Origin: Pseudomonas graminis
GTDB taxonomy: Bacteria > Pseudomonadota > Gammaproteobacteria > Pseudomonadales > Pseudomonadaceae
Direction: 5' to 3'
Assembly: GCF_004364335.1 (NCBI RefSeq)
Contig: NZ_SOCR01000001.1
Coordinates: 310,001 to 374,000 of the forward strand
DNA: 64,000 bases
Below, in pieces: positions 25,672-37,200 of the stretch. Made by a program: the position numbers and the translations under genes. Every line of letters starts with the position of its first letter. Position 1 is the stretch's first letter. Below the pieces are notes generated by a model, which saw only the letters and a list, made by a program, of their open reading frames with translations, was not told the origin of the DNA and ran no database searches.

Positions 25672-27083
25672 CATCGTTCTCCAGTGGAGTTATCGGATTC
25701 TTCGTTTCGGAACGTGCGCAGCGCGGCTTCGACGGCCAGTGCAGCGCGCAATAAACGGGAGTCTTCGCCGCTGGGCGCGCTGATCAGAACGCCGGTGGGC
25801 AGGCCGAGGGCGTCACAGCCACTGGGCAGCGACACGCCCGGCATGTCCAGCAAACTGCCCGGCATGGTCAGGCGCAACGTGGCCAGGTTGGTGCGGACGA
25901 ACAGGTCATCGTCACTGAGCAACGGCGTGAGCGGCGGCGCCACATGGGCCACGCTCGGGGTGATCAGAAACGCGCCATCGAGTTCGTCGCTCATCTGTTG
26001 CTGAAGACGCTCGCGGGCGCTGTAGAGGTTGATCAAGTGGCTGGCCGGGAACGCCCGCGCCGCTTCAAGACGGCGGCGTACGCGAGGGTCAAGTTGCGCG
26101 GCGGCATCGCTGTCGAGCAAGGGCTGATGCAGGGCGAAGGCTTCTGCCGCGCCGAGCCAGCCTTGCTGCTGGATCAGATCCAGCGTGGCCTGAAAGGCAG
26201 GCGAAGGACGCACCTCGATCAGCGCGCCTTGGGCCTGCATTGCGCTCACACAGCGCAGCAGATTGTCGCGCACGGAGGCCTCGACGCGGTCGTCCTCAAG
26301 GACCGCCTGATCGAGCCGGAACCGCTGGCCTGCCAACGGGCGTGGCAGCAAAGCGGTCGGCTTTGTGCGCCCCCGCAGGATGTCGTCAATGGCCACGGCG
26401 TCGCGCACGCTGCGGGTCAGCGGGCCGAGGCTGTCGAGGGTGTGCGCGAGGGGAAAGACGCCGTCGCGGCTGTAGCGCCGGCAACTGCTGCGAAAGCCCA
26501 CCAGGCCGTTGAAGGCGGCCGGGATGCGGATCGAGCCGGCGGTGTCGGTGCCCATGGCGATGGGCACGATACCCGCTGCGACTGCCACCCCGGAGCCTGA
26601 CGAAGAACCGCCCGGAATGCGCGGCTGGTCATGCCCGAGTGGGTTATGCGGCGTGCCGAAATGCGGGTTCAGACCCAGGCCCGAGTAGGCAAATTCACTG
26701 AGGTTGGTTTTGCCGACACTGACCATCCCGGCCCGTGACAGCAGGCCAACGCTCTGCGCATCCAGCATCGCCGGCGCGCACTCACGGCGCAGCGCAGCGC
26801 CTGCGGTGGTCGGGCTGCCGGCCACGTCGAACAGGTCTTTCCAGGCGATGGGCACGCCGTCCAGCGCGCTCGCCGGTTGCCCGGCCTTCCAGCGTGCGGC
26901 GGAGGCTTCTGCTTCGCGGCGCGCCCGGTCGGTGCAGAACGAAATGAATACGTCATCGACGGCGGAGGCCTTCGCTCGCACTGTGTCCAGGGCCGCTATC
27001 GGGTCGCTCGTTCCGCTGGCGAACGCTTCGGCCATTGCCAGCGCATCGGCGAGTGTCGGATCAGGGAAGCGGGGGTTGGACAT
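25671..27083 (-). CDS. Amidase-signature family amidase (half-amidase candidate)
   Basis: 470 residues. The Ser-cisSer-Lys triad is complete: Lys82 in [14 protein letters not shown], Ser160 in [15 protein letters not shown] and Ser184 in [22 protein letters not shown] precedes the ATG. It is the first gene of the minus-strand operon and overlaps the imidase start, so the two are co-translated. Cyclic imide degraders use an imidase followed by a half-amidase that turns the ring-opened half-amide into a dicarboxylate plus ammonia; the position suggests this is that second enzyme. An allophanate- or other amide hydrolase role cannot be excluded. Confidence 0.88.
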   Translation of the reverse strand: MSNPRFPDPTLADALAMAEAFASGTSDPIAALDTVRAKASAVDDVFISFCTDRARREAEASAARWKAGQPASALDGVPIAWKDLFDVAGSPTTAGAALRRECAPAMLDAQSVGLLSRAGMVSVGKTNLSEFAYSGLGLNPHFGTPHNPLGHDQPRIPGGSSSGSGVAVAAGIVPIAMGTDTAGSIRIPAAFNGLVGFRSSCRRYSRDGVFPLAHTLDSLGPLTRSVRDAVAIDDILRGRTKPTALLPRPLAGQRFRLDQAVLEDDRVEASVRDNLLRCVSAMQAQGALIEVRPSPAFQATLDLIQQQGWLGAAEAFALHQPLLDSDAAAQLDPRVRRRLEAARAFPASHLINLYSARERLQQQMSDELDGAFLITPSVAHVAPPLTPLLSDDDLFVRTNLATLRLTMPGSLLDMPGVSLPSGCDALGLPTGVLISAPSGEDSRLLRAALAVEAALRTFRNEESDNSTGER

Positions 27084-27098
27084 TTCATCTACCCTTTA

Positions 27099-27123
27099 AT
27101 GTACATATTAGGAGAATGTACAT
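27099..27123. promoter_or_regulatory. Paired ATGTACAT operators in the amidase promoter
   Basis: Two identical 8-base palindromes ATGTACAT (27099-27106 and 27116-27123) have centres 17 bases apart, and both are flanked by A on the left. They lie directly before the amidase ATG (27083); on the minus strand a TTGATA...TATGTA pair with 17-base spacing overlaps them. The sequence is of the type bound by FCD-GntR regulators. The remaining 27124-27415 holds the leader of the divergent regulator gene and no other gene. Confidence 0.7.
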
Positions 27124-27415
27124 TTATCAAAGGCAGAAAGCGTGCCAGAGTCGGCCTGTGCTTATCCATGACGCGATGGATGCGCGAGATGCCGGGCCAG
27201 GACCGCCGGGTTAGATACGTTGCCGGGATTTGACCTCAGTCCGAATATCCAGGCGGTCAAGCGTCATCGAGCAAATACCGTCGAGAATGGATATTTACGC
27301 AAAGGTACGTTTTAGTGCAGAAAAGTAACAACGGCTCCAATACCGTGCGTTTTGCCGTGTCCCGCAGTGACGCTCTGTCTTGTGCGAGAATCGCCGCCCG
27401 CCTTCCGAGAAGTGT

Positions 27416-28417
27416 ATGAAATCGATGTCCGCCGAGGATTCCCGCACCGCGTCCCGCTACGCCACGATCCGACAAGTCCTGCGCGATGCCATCGTCAACG
27501 GTGACGTGGTGGAAGGATTGGTGCTGCTCGAAGCGCCGCTGGCCGAGCTGTTCGGCACCAGCCGGGTGCCGGTGCGCCGGGCGCTGGACTTGCTTCATGA
27601 AGAAGGCCTGATCAGCCGGTTCGACGGGCGCGGTTATCTGGTCAATCCCAACGGCGTCGATGTGCAGCCCATGCGCCTGGCCCTGACCCATCATCAACTC
27701 GGGCTCGATAGCAGTGAAGAACTGGTCGACACCCGCCCCCTCGGCGAACGGATTTTCGAGGAAATCGGCGCGGCGTTATCGACCTGTATCGCGTTCGGTC
27801 ATTATCGACTCGATGAGCAGATTGCGGCCGAACACTATGGCGTCAGCCGGGCCGTGGTGCGCGAGGCGCTGATGCGTCTGCGTGATCGCGGGCTGGTGGA
27901 GAAAGAACCCTACTCCCAATGGCTGGCAGGGCCGCTGACCGCTCGGGAAGTGACCGAAGATTATGAACTGCGGGCGTGCCTGGAGCCTGAAGCGCTGCGC
28001 CAGACCGCGCCGGGCTTGAGCCGGGACGACCTGGCCGCCATGCTCGCCCGGGTCGACGCCGCGCAGAACAATGCGCAGTGCAGCCTGGCAGACATCGAGC
28101 GACTGGAAGAAGACCTGCATCACCACTGCCTGGCCGGCATTACCAACCGCAAGATTGCGACGCTGATCCGCCAGGGCCAGAGCCCGATGATCATCAGCCG
28201 GATCTTCTATAGCCAGTTGGGCATCGGCCCCGACGAAGCGATGCTGGCCGAACACCGGTTGATCCTCGAATTACTGCTGCATGGCGCATTCGATGCCGCC
28301 GCGTTGAACCTCAAGGAACACCTCAACCGCGCCCGTCAACGCATGCTGCAACGGCTGAAAGTGTTGTCGGTGCTACCTGAGCAGCCGGTCCCCAAGTATC
28401 TGACTCGACTCAGCTGA
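27416..28417 (+). CDS. GntR-family regulator with two winged-helix domains and FCD
   Basis: 333 residues from the ATG at 27416. Two GntR-type winged helices stand in tandem. The first is at about residues 10-75 (ATIRQVLRDAIVNGDVVEG, FGTSRVPVRRALDLLHEEGL, FDGRGYLV). The second is at about 100-165 (LGERIFEEIG, HYGVSRAVVREALMRLRDRG). The FCD ligand domain follows, with Asp/His residues of the metal site in ERLEEDLHHHC, EHRLILELLLHG and LNLKEHLNRAR. A normal FadR/VanR-type protein has one wHTH and about 230-250 residues, so this one is a domain duplication. It is divergent from the imide operon and faces the paired operators, and is probably its repressor. Confidence 0.88.
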   Translation: MKSMSAEDSRTASRYATIRQVLRDAIVNGDVVEGLVLLEAPLAELFGTSRVPVRRALDLLHEEGLISRFDGRGYLVNPNGVDVQPMRLALTHHQLGLDSSEELVDTRPLGERIFEEIGAALSTCIAFGHYRLDEQIAAEHYGVSRAVVREALMRLRDRGLVEKEPYSQWLAGPLTAREVTEDYELRACLEPEALRQTAPGLSRDDLAAMLARVDAAQNNAQCSLADIERLEEDLHHHCLAGITNRKIATLIRQGQSPMIISRIFYSQLGIGPDEAMLAEHRLILELLLHGAFDAAALNLKEHLNRARQRMLQRLKVLSVLPEQPVPKYLTRLS

Positions 28418-28463
28418 ACCTCGTGCGTACGGCCGACATTCCGGGTGCCGCGCAGATCCGGTG

Positions 28464-29440
28464 TAGGAGCGCGCTTGCCCGCGAAGGCGTCGGTACAGAC
28501 GACAGAAATGCGTCGGATGTACCACCCATTCGCGGGCAAGCGCGCTCCTACAGGTTATGTGTTCGCCGCAGATATCTGTGTGTTGTCACCCTTCTACGGG
28601 CTATTCGTTCACCCACAAGACGGTATCCATCGGTCATTCACACGCCGCGAATTTTCGGCCGAATGGAGATCCGGTGTAGGAGCGCGCTTGCCCGCGAAGG
28701 CGTCGGTACAGACGATAAAAATGCGTCGGATGTACCACCCATTCGCGGGCAAGCGCGCTCCTACAGGTTATGTATTCGCCGCGGATATCCGTGTGTAGTC
28801 ACGCTTCTACGGGCTATTCGTTCACCCACAAGACGGTATCCATCGGTCATTCACACACCGCGAATTTTCGGCCGAATGGAGATCCCTTGCAGGAGCGCGC
28901 TTGCCCGCGAAGGCGTCGGTACAGACGACAAATATGCGTCGGATGTAGCACCCATTCGCGGGCAAGCGCGCTCCTACAGGTTATGTGTTCGCCGCAGATA
29001 TCTGTGTGTTGTCACGCTTCTACGGGCTATTCGTTCACCCACAAGACGGTATCCATCGGTCATTCACACACCGCGAATTTTCGGCCGAATGGAGATTCGG
29101 TGTAGGAGCGCGCTTGCCCGCGACGGCGCCGGTACAGACGATAAACATGCGTCGGGTGTACCACCCATTCGCGGGCAAGCGCGCTCCTACAGGTTAGGTA
29201 TTCGCCGCAGATATCTGTGTGTTGTCACGCTTCTACGGGCTATTCGTTCACCCACAAGACGGTATCCATCGGTCATTCACACGCCGCGAATTTTCGGCCG
29301 AATGGAGATCCCTTGCAGGAGCGCGCTTGCCCGCGAAGGCGTCGGTACAGCCGATAAAAATGCGTCGGGTGTACCACCCATTCGCGGGCAAGCGCGCTCC
29401 TACAGGTTATGTGTTCGCCGCAGATATCTGTGTGTAGTTC
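28464..29440. repeat. Five-copy 213-bp tandem array containing REP doublets
   Basis: The motif (T/C)AGGAGCGCGCTTGCCCGCG starts at 28464, 28677, 28890, 29103 and 29316, an exact 213-base period. Each unit holds an inverted REP pair (about 96 bases, ending ...GCGCTCCTACAGGTTATG), then TTCGCCGCAGATATC(T), then a run from TTCTACGGGCTATTCGTTC to CGAATTTTCGGCCGAATGGA. The fifth unit is cut after CAGATATCTGTGTG. Copies differ by single bases. Because 213 is divisible by three, one frame stays open across the array; it is not a gene. Confidence 0.95.
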
Positions 29441-29487
29441 GGCCGTGGGAGTGGGTGTGAACCGCACAATTGATGGCGAACACAACG

Positions 29488-29650
29488 GCCCCTTCCCGGC
29501 TGAAGCCGGTCCCACTGAGATCAAAAGCATCGTCCACTCACACACCGCGCGCATTCGTAGGACCGGCTTTAGCCGGGAAGGCGTCAGGTCCAGCACCGCA
29601 GAATTGATAGCGCACGCACCCGGCCTCTTCCCGGCTAAAGCCGGACCCAC
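29488..29650. repeat. Three REP elements of the CCGGCTTTAGCCGG type
   Basis: Alternating orientations: inverted at about 29490-29511, forward at about 29559-29580 and inverted at about 29626-29648, between the 213-bp array and the end of opmB. Confidence 0.75.
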
Positions 29651-29678
29651 TTAGATCAAAAGCAGCGTCCTCCTGAAA

Positions 29679-31097
29679 TCACTCGGTCACCCACGACCCA
29701 CCCAATGCAGCCTGTAACTGCACACTGGTAATCAACTGCGTGGCCACCAGGTTGAGCAGGGTCTGGCGTTCGTTCAGGCTGGTGGCCTGGGTGGTGGCGA
29801 CGTCGAGGTAGTCGATGACGCCCGCCTCGTACTGATCACGACTCACCGCTGCAGAGTCTTCCGCCGACTGCGCGGAATTGCGTCGGGCTTCCAATTCCGG
29901 CTCCAGGGTGCGCAGTTCGACCAGGTAATCCTCGACTTCACCCAGACCGGTCAGCACCGTCTGGCGATAGGTCGCGACGGTCGCGTCATAGGCATGACGG
30001 GCCTGTTCGACGCTGGCGCGGGTGGCGCCAAAATCGAGAATCGTGCCGGTCAGGCTCGGGCCGATCGACCAGAATCGGTTGGGCAGCGAGAACAGGTGGC
30101 TCAGGGTTGAACTCTGGTAGCCGCCACTGGCGCTCAACGTCAGGTCCGGGTAATACGCCGCTGTGGCCACCCCGACCGCGGCGTTGGCAGCGGCCATTTG
30201 CCGTTCGGCGGCGGCGATGTCCGGGCGACGCTCCAGCAAGCGGCTGGGCACGCCCAATGGCACGCCGGGCACGTGGTACTGCCAGGCCGGGTCCGCGGCC
30301 AAAGCGAAGTCCGCCGGCGGTTTGCCCATCAGCAACGCGATGGCGTGCTCGTACTGGGCGCGCTGCCACTGCAAGTCGAGCATCGAGGCCTGGGCGCTGT
30401 GCAATTGGGTTTTGCCCGTCGCCAGATCGGCCCGCGAGGAGATCTGCTCGTCGTACTTGTTCTGGATGATTTGCAGGTAGCGCTGGTAGCCGGCGATGGT
30501 CTCGCGGTACAGCGCGATACGCCGGTCCAGCAGACGCAGCTGGAAGTAATTCTGCGCCAGCGACGATTGCGCACTGAGGGTGGCGTTGGCCAGGTCGGCA
30601 GCGCTGGCCTGCGCGCTGGCGCGGTCCTGTTCGTTGGTGCGGCGCAGTCTGCCCCAGATATCCGCTTCCCAACTCAGGTCCAGGGTGGCCGAATGCACCT
30701 TGCTGACACCCCCTGCCCCGCTGGACGACGAGCCGCTGGCGGACTCACTGCGGCTGCTCGCCCCGGTGCCGGTCAACGTCGGGAATTCTTCGGCGCGGGA
30801 CTGACGCACCAGCGCCAGGGCCTGCTGGTACTGCGCGGCGTAGACCGCGACGTTCTGGTTATTGAGCTGCACCTGCGACACCAGCGCATTCAGTTGCGGG
30901 TCCTGATAAAGCGCCCACCACGGCCCCTTGGGCAACTCATCCTGCGGGCTCGCCGCTTTCCAGCCCTGGGCTTCCTTGAAGGTGGCGGAGATCGGCGCAC
31001 TCGGTTTCTGGTAGTCGGGGCCGACCATGCAGCCCGTTAACAACGTGCCGGTCAGCAGCAGAGCGATGGACAGACGGGAGGGCAGCAAAGCGTTCAT
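29679..31097 (-). CDS. opmB: Outer-membrane efflux lipoprotein of the Mux system
   Basis: 472 residues, NodT/OprM-type channel. A lipobox LLTGC (Cys about 23) follows the signal peptide, then MVGPDYQKPSAP, the usual start of TolC-like lipoproteins. The protein has two repeats of the OEP family with long alpha-helical hairpins, for example LDLSWEADIWGRLRRTNEQD and PDIAAAERQMAAANAAVGVA. It forms the exit duct for the RND pump encoded just upstream, 17 bases away. The order muxA-muxB-muxC-opmB is that of the Pseudomonas multidrug operon, from which the name is taken. Confidence 0.88.
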   Translation of the reverse strand: MNALLPSRLSIALLLTGTLLTGCMVGPDYQKPSAPISATFKEAQGWKAASPQDELPKGPWWALYQDPQLNALVSQVQLNNQNVAVYAAQYQQALALVRQSRAEEFPTLTGTGASSRSESASGSSSSGAGGVSKVHSATLDLSWEADIWGRLRRTNEQDRASAQASAADLANATLSAQSSLAQNYFQLRLLDRRIALYRETIAGYQRYLQIIQNKYDEQISSRADLATGKTQLHSAQASMLDLQWQRAQYEHAIALLMGKPPADFALAADPAWQYHVPGVPLGVPSRLLERRPDIAAAERQMAAANAAVGVATAAYYPDLTLSASGGYQSSTLSHLFSLPNRFWSIGPSLTGTILDFGATRASVEQARHAYDATVATYRQTVLTGLGEVEDYLVELRTLEPELEARRNSAQSAEDSAAVSRDQYEAGVIDYLDVATTQATSLNERQTLLNLVATQLITSVQLQAALGGSWVTE

Positions 31098-31114
31098 TCA
31101 TTCAACCTTGTCAG

Positions 31115-34100
31115 TCAGCCGGGCACGTGAGTGCGGCGGATACGCGTGTGCCAGAAATGCCGCGAAGCACGGCTCAGGCGATCGAGATAGAGGTACACCA
31201 CCGGGGTGGTAAACAGGGTCAGCAACTGACTCAGCACCAGCCCCCCGGCGATCGCAACGCCGAGCGGCTTGCGCAGGTCGGCATCGCCGCCGCTGCCGAG
31301 GGCCAGGGGCAAGGCGCCGAAAAAAGCGGCCAGGGTGGTCATCATGATGGGCCGGAAGCGCATGCGGCAGGCTTCGATGATGGCTTGCTCAGGCGACATC
31401 TTGCGGTCGCGCTCGGCCATCAGGGCGAAGTCGATCATCATGATGGCGTTCTTTTTGACGATGCCGATCAGCAACAGAATGCCGATCAGGGCGATCACCG
31501 TCAGTTGCATGTTCACCGCCTTGAGCAGCAACAAGGCGCCAACGCCCGCCGACGGCAGCGTCGACAGAATCGTCAGCGGGTGGATGTAACTTTCGTACAG
31601 CACCCCCAGGACGATATACACCGCCAGCAACGCCGCCCCGATCAACCACGGCATGCTGGCGGCGAGCGAGGCGTAAGCCTGGGCTGTGCCGGCGAATCCG
31701 TACTGGATATCCCGGGGCAGACCGACTTTGTCGACGGCCGCATTGATGGCAGCAGTGGCCTGCTCAAGGGAGACACCGTCCTGCAGATTGAACGCGATGG
31801 TGCTGGTCGCCGACTGCCCCTGATGCGCCACGGCCAGCGGCGCATTGTCCGGGCTGAAGGTGGCAAACGCGGTCAGCGGCACTTGCTGGTTATCGGCGTT
31901 GATCACGTACATGCGGTCGAGCATCGTTGCGTCTTGGGTGTACACCGGGTCCAGTCCCATGATCACGTGGTACTGGTTCAGGGTTTTGTACAGCGTCGCC
32001 ACCTGCCGCTGGCTGTAGGCGTTGTTCAGCAGGTTGTCGATGTCGCTGACGCTCACTCCCAGCCGGCTCGCGGCGGCGCGGTCGATGTGCAGTTTCATCT
32101 CCTGGCCACCGGTCTGGGAGTCCGAGTCGATGCCGGTCAGTTGCGGCAATGCCCGCAGCGCCGCCTCCACCTTCGGCTCCCACACCCGCAGCAGGTCGAG
32201 ATCGTCGGCCTGCAGACTGAACTGATACGTGGCGTTGGCGCTGCGACCGCCCACACGAATGTCCTCGGCGGGCATCAGAAACACCTGAATTCCCGCCACC
32301 TTGTTGTTCGCCCGGGTCAGCCGGTTCGCCACCGCTGCGGCGCTGCTGGTGCGCTGCTTGTAGTCCTTGAGCCGAATGAAGAAGTCGCCGGTGTTGCGCG
32401 ACCCTGCCCGGCCGCTGCCGGTCGACGACATCACCGCCTCCACGTCTGGGTCGGCGGCCAGGTCATGGGCGATCTGCAGCAAGTGCGGCTTGAGCGCCTG
32501 AAAGGAAATATTCTGGTCAGCCCGCACCGCGCCCATCAGCACGCCCGTGTCCTGGGCCGGGAAGAACCCTTTTGGCACCGTGGCGTAGAGGTACACGTTG
32601 AGCCCCACGGTCAGCAGCAGGCTGAACATGGTCAACAGCCGATGGCGCATGACCCAGGCCAGGGCCGTGAGATAGGCGCCCTGCATCCGCGCAATCCCGG
32701 CTTCAATCCAGCGATACAGCCGCGGTTCGCGGGCGTCATGGGCAGGCTGGCGCAGCAACAGGACACAGAGCACCGGCGTCAGGCTCAGAGACACCAGCAT
32801 CGACAAACCCAGGGCGATGCTCAAGGTCACCGCGAACTCCCGAAACAGCCGCCCGACGATGCTGCCCATCAGCAGAATCGGGATGAACACCGCGATCAGC
32901 GACAGGGTCATGGACAGCACCGTGAAGCCGACTTCGCGGGTGCCCATCAGCGCCGCACGCAGTGGACGCATGCCTTGTTCCTGATAGCGGGCGATGTTTT
33001 CCAGCACCACGATCGCGTCGTCCACCACAAAACCGGTGCAGATGATCAGCGCCATCAGCGACAGGTTATCGAGGCTATAACCGAGGAGGTACATGATCGA
33101 GCAGGTACCGATCAGCGACACCGGTAGCACCACCGCCGGAATCAAGGTCGCGCGCAGGTTGCGCAGAAACACAAAGACCACGGCGATCACCAGCAAGGTG
33201 GCGATCAGCAGGGTTTCTTCGGTGTCATGCAAGGACGAACGCACCGTCGGGCCACGGTCGATGACGCTGATCAGTTGCACGTCACCGGGAATCTCGCGCT
33301 GCAACTCGGGCATCAGCGCCTTGATGCTGTCGATGGTCTTGAGCATGTTAGCGCCGGCCTGGCGGGTCACGCCCAGGGTCACCGAGGGCTGGCCGTTGTA
33401 ATAGCCGCCGACAAAGGTGTCTTCCACCGAATCGTAGACGTTGGCCACATCGCGCAGACGCACAGTGGCGCCGTTCCGGTAGGTGATGACCAGGTCCTGG
33501 TAATCGGCGGCCTTGTCGATCTGGTCATTGCCGTCGATCACCCAGCTCTGCCCTTCCCCCTGGAGAATGCCCTTGGGCTTGGCCTTGGTGGCGTCGTTGA
33601 TCGTCTGCCGCACGGCCTCCAGGGAAATACCGGCGTGGTTGAGCAGGTTGGGCTGGACGTCGATGCGCACCGCCGGCAAGGCGCCGCCGCGCACCGACAC
33701 CTCGCCCACGCCGTTCACTTGGGCGATCTTCTGCTGCAACTTGCTGTAGGCCAGGTCGTAAAGTTCGCCGGGGCTGCGCGTCGATGAGGTCAGCGCCAGC
33801 ATCAGCACCGGCGCCTCGGACGGGTTGGCTTTGCGGTACGTGGGCAGCGACGGCATTGAGCTGGGCAGCAAACTGCGCGCAGCATTGATGCCGGCCTGCA
33901 CATCCCGGGCGGCGCCGTTGATGTCGCGATCCAATTCGAACTGCAGGATCAGCGTGGTGGAGCCCTGGCTGCTGGTGGACGTCATCTCGGTGATGCCGGC
34001 GATCTGTCCAAGGCTGCGCTCCAGCGGCGTGGCCACCGTGGCGGCCATGGTTTCCGGGCTGGCACCGGGCAGCGAGGCGCTGACCATGATCGTCGGAAAA

Positions 34101-34222
34101 TCCACTTGGGGCAGTGGCGCCACCGGCAACAGCATGTAACCGAGAATGCCGGCCAGGGTGATGCTCAGGCTCAACAACAACGTCGCCACCGGACGGCGGA
34201 TAAAAATGCGCGACAGATTCAT
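31115..34222 (-). CDS. muxC: RND efflux pump subunit MuxC (MdtC-like)
   Basis: 1035 residues, 12 membrane segments in the RND pattern (TM1 at 11-30, a large periplasmic loop, TM2-6 at about 335-500, second loop, TM8-12 from about 860). Proton-relay Asp pair in TM4: [12 protein letters not shown]. It starts [20 protein letters not shown] as MdtC/MuxC do, and it has a [10 protein letters not shown] segment. It assembles with MuxB as a mixed trimer and overlaps muxB by four bases. Substrates of the homologous pump include novobiocin, aztreonam, macrolides and, in P. syringae relatives, lipopeptides. Confidence 0.9.
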   Translation of the reverse strand: MNLSRIFIRRPVATLLLSLSITLAGILGYMLLPVAPLPQVDFPTIMVSASLPGASPETMAATVATPLERSLGQIAGITEMTSTSSQGSTTLILQFELDRDINGAARDVQAGINAARSLLPSSMPSLPTYRKANPSEAPVLMLALTSSTRSPGELYDLAYSKLQQKIAQVNGVGEVSVRGGALPAVRIDVQPNLLNHAGISLEAVRQTINDATKAKPKGILQGEGQSWVIDGNDQIDKAADYQDLVITYRNGATVRLRDVANVYDSVEDTFVGGYYNGQPSVTLGVTRQAGANMLKTIDSIKALMPELQREIPGDVQLISVIDRGPTVRSSLHDTEETLLIATLLVIAVVFVFLRNLRATLIPAVVLPVSLIGTCSIMYLLGYSLDNLSLMALIICTGFVVDDAIVVLENIARYQEQGMRPLRAALMGTREVGFTVLSMTLSLIAVFIPILLMGSIVGRLFREFAVTLSIALGLSMLVSLSLTPVLCVLLLRQPAHDAREPRLYRWIEAGIARMQGAYLTALAWVMRHRLLTMFSLLLTVGLNVYLYATVPKGFFPAQDTGVLMGAVRADQNISFQALKPHLLQIAHDLAADPDVEAVMSSTGSGRAGSRNTGDFFIRLKDYKQRTSSAAAVANRLTRANNKVAGIQVFLMPAEDIRVGGRSANATYQFSLQADDLDLLRVWEPKVEAALRALPQLTGIDSDSQTGGQEMKLHIDRAAASRLGVSVSDIDNLLNNAYSQRQVATLYKTLNQYHVIMGLDPVYTQDATMLDRMYVINADNQQVPLTAFATFSPDNAPLAVAHQGQSATSTIAFNLQDGVSLEQATAAINAAVDKVGLPRDIQYGFAGTAQAYASLAASMPWLIGAALLAVYIVLGVLYESYIHPLTILSTLPSAGVGALLLLKAVNMQLTVIALIGILLLIGIVKKNAIMMIDFALMAERDRKMSPEQAIIEACRMRFRPIMMTTLAAFFGALPLALGSGGDADLRKPLGVAIAGGLVLSQLLTLFTTPVVYLYLDRLSRASRHFWHTRIRRTHVPG

Positions 34223-37200
34223 GGCCGCGCACTGCCCTGGCCTGTCGCTGAACGGCTGCCCCGCTTGAAGCGCGCTTTGGCCCGCTCGGACAGTCGATCA
34301 AACATCAGGTAGATCACCGGCGTGGTGAACAACGTCAGCACCTGGCTGAGCAACAGCCCGCCGACAATCACCAGACCCAGCGGCCGACGCAATTCGGCCC
34401 CGGCCCCCGTAGCAAGCATCAGCGGCAACGCGCCGAACAGCGCCGCCAGCGTGGTCATCAGGATCGGACGCAAGCGCAGCAGCGCCGCCCGGTGAATGGC
34501 GTCCCGCGCGTTGAGGCGCTGGTGTTGACGACCCTCCAGGGCGAAGTCGATCATCATGATCGCGTTCTTCTTCACGATGCCGATCAACAGCACCACGCCG
34601 ATCAGCGCGATCAGACTGAATTCGGTTCCGGTCAGCAGCAACGCCAGCAAGGCGCCGATCGCCGCCGAGGGCAACGTCGAGAGAATCGTCACCGGATGGA
34701 TGAAGCTCTCGTAAAGCATGCCCAGGACGATGTACATGGTGACCAGCGCCGCCAGGATCAGCCACAGCGTGTTGCCCGTGGCGGTCTGGAAAGCCTCGGC
34801 CGCGCCCTGGTAACGCAGGGTGATGCTGCTCGGCGCATTCAGTTCAGTCATCACCTCGCTGATCGCCTGTTGTGCCTGCTCCAGTGAATAACCGTCTGCC
34901 AGGTTGAACGACACCGTTACCGCAGGGAACTGATCCAGGCGGCTGAGGGACAGCGAACCGGTGCGCTGACCGACCTTGGCGATGTCGGTCAGGCGCACCA
35001 TCTGCGCCGGGGTGCCGGTGGTGGTGGTCGAACTGGATGACGTGCTCTGGGTGGAGGTGCTCGAAGACGTGCCCGATGTCGTGCTGGCCGTCGTCGAGGC
35101 AGAACCGGTCGCCGCCGCCAGATAGATGTTGTCGAACGCCGCCAGGTATTGCTGGAACTGCCCCGGCACCTGCAGCACCACGCGGTACTGGTTGGACTGG
35201 GTGAAAATGGTAGAGATCAGGCGCTGGCCGAAGGCGTTGTACAACGCGGTATCGACGTCGGAGGCGCTGATGCCATAGCGCATGGCGGCCGCCCGGTTCA
35301 GCTCGACATAAGCCACAAGACCCTGGTCTTGCAGGTTGTCGACGACGTCGCGCATTTCCGGGCGGTGTTGCAATTTCTCGATCAGCCGGGGCGTCAGCGT
35401 CGACAGATTCGCGCTCTCCGAGTCGTCGAGGGTGAACTGATACTGGCTCGGGGTCAGCTGGTCATCGACGGTGAGGTCCTGGGACGAAACCAGATGCAGC
35501 TGAATGCCGGATACCCCGCTCACGGATTTTTCCAGACGCGTGATGACCTGAGTTGCGGTGTCGGCACGCTCGTCGAAAGGTTTTAGGCCGATCTGCAGGC
35601 GGCCGTTGTTCAGCGAATCATTGCTGCCGTCGACGCCGATGGTGGACGACACCGACTCCACCGCCGGGTCCTGACGCACCACCTCAACCACCGCCTGCTG
35701 ACGACGGGCCATCTCGCTGAAGGACACGTCCTGAGAGGCGCGGGTGAAGCCCTGAATCAGGCCGGTGTCCTGGGTCGGGAAGAACCCTTTCGGCACCACC
35801 AGATAAAGCAGGCCGGTGAGCGCCACGGTACCCACGGCCACCAGCAACGTCAGCCGCTGGTGATCGAGTACCCACACCAGGCCCCGGTCGTAACCGTTCA
35901 GCACTTTTTGGTACTGGCGATCGCCCCAGGCGGCGAAGCGGCCTTTTTCGCCCTCAGGCACGTGCCGCAACAGGTGTGCGCAGAGCATCGGCGTCAGGGT
36001 CAGGGACACGACCATCGACACCAGAATCGCCACCGCCAGGGTGATGGCGAACTCGCGGAACAGCCGCCCGACCACATCCCCCATGAACAGCAGCGGGATG
36101 AGTACCGCAATCAACGAGAAGGTCAGGGAAATGATCGTGAAGCCGATTTCTTGGGAGCCCTTCAGCGCCGCGGCCATGGGCTCCTCGCCCTCCTCCAGGT
36201 GCCGGGAAATGTTCTCGACCACCACAATGGCGTCGTCGATGACGAATCCGGTGGCGATGGTCAGTGCCATCAGCGTCAGGTTGTTCACGCTGAAGCCGGC
36301 CAGGTACATGATGCCGAACGTGCCGATCAGCGACAGCGGCACCGCCAGGCTCGGGATCAGGGTGGCGGTGAAATTGCCGAGGAACGCGAAGGTCACCAGC
36401 ACCACCAGCCCGATGGACAGCAGCAGCTCGATCTGCACGTCCTTGATCGAGGCGCGGATGGTCTGGGTCCGGTCGCTGATGACCGTCAGTTTGACCGAGT
36501 CGGGCAAGGCCGTTTGCAGCGTCGCCAGCTTCTGCTTGATGCTGTCGACCACGTCGATGACGTTGGCACCCGGCTGACGCTGCACCGCAATGACAATCGC
36601 CGGCTGCCCGTTCGCCGTGGCACCCAGGTATTGGTCCTGAGGCGCCTCGGAGGTGGTGGCGACATCCTTGAGACGCAGCGCAGCGCCGTTCTCGTAGGCC
36701 AGCACCAGCTCGCCGTACTCCACCGCATCGCGCAGCTGGTCGTTGGCGTCGATGGTGATGGAGTGCGACGGACCATCGAAGCCGCCCTTCGAACCGTTGA
36801 CGTTGGCAGCGTTGACCTTGTCGTAGACGTCTTCCAGGGTCAGGCCGTGGGCCGCGAGGCTGGTGGGGTTGACTTCGATCTTCACGGCGGGCTGCTGACC
36901 ACCGGCCAGGCTGACCATGCCGACGCCGGAAATCTGCGAGAGCTTGAGCGCCACACGGGTGTTGACCAGATCCTGCACGCGGGTCAGCGGCAGGCTGTCG
37001 GACGTCGCCGCGAGGGTCAGCACGGCGGTGTCGGCGGGGTTGACCTTCTTATAGGTCGGCGGGTTCGGCAGGTCGGTGGGCAGCAGGCTGTCGGCGGCAT
37101 TGATGGCCGCCTGCACTTCCTGTTCGGCGACATCCAGCGACAAGTCCAGGGAGAACTTCAGGGTAATCACTGACGCCCCGGCCGAACTGGTCGAGTACAT

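Noticed and set aside
28423..29460. Open frame of 345 codons across the 213-bp array
   Set aside because: Its repeats are translated REP DNA; the frame is open only because 213 is divisible by three. No ribosome-binding site or domain.
31127..33127. 666-codon plus-strand frame opposite muxC
   Set aside because: Antisense shadow of an intact RND gene.
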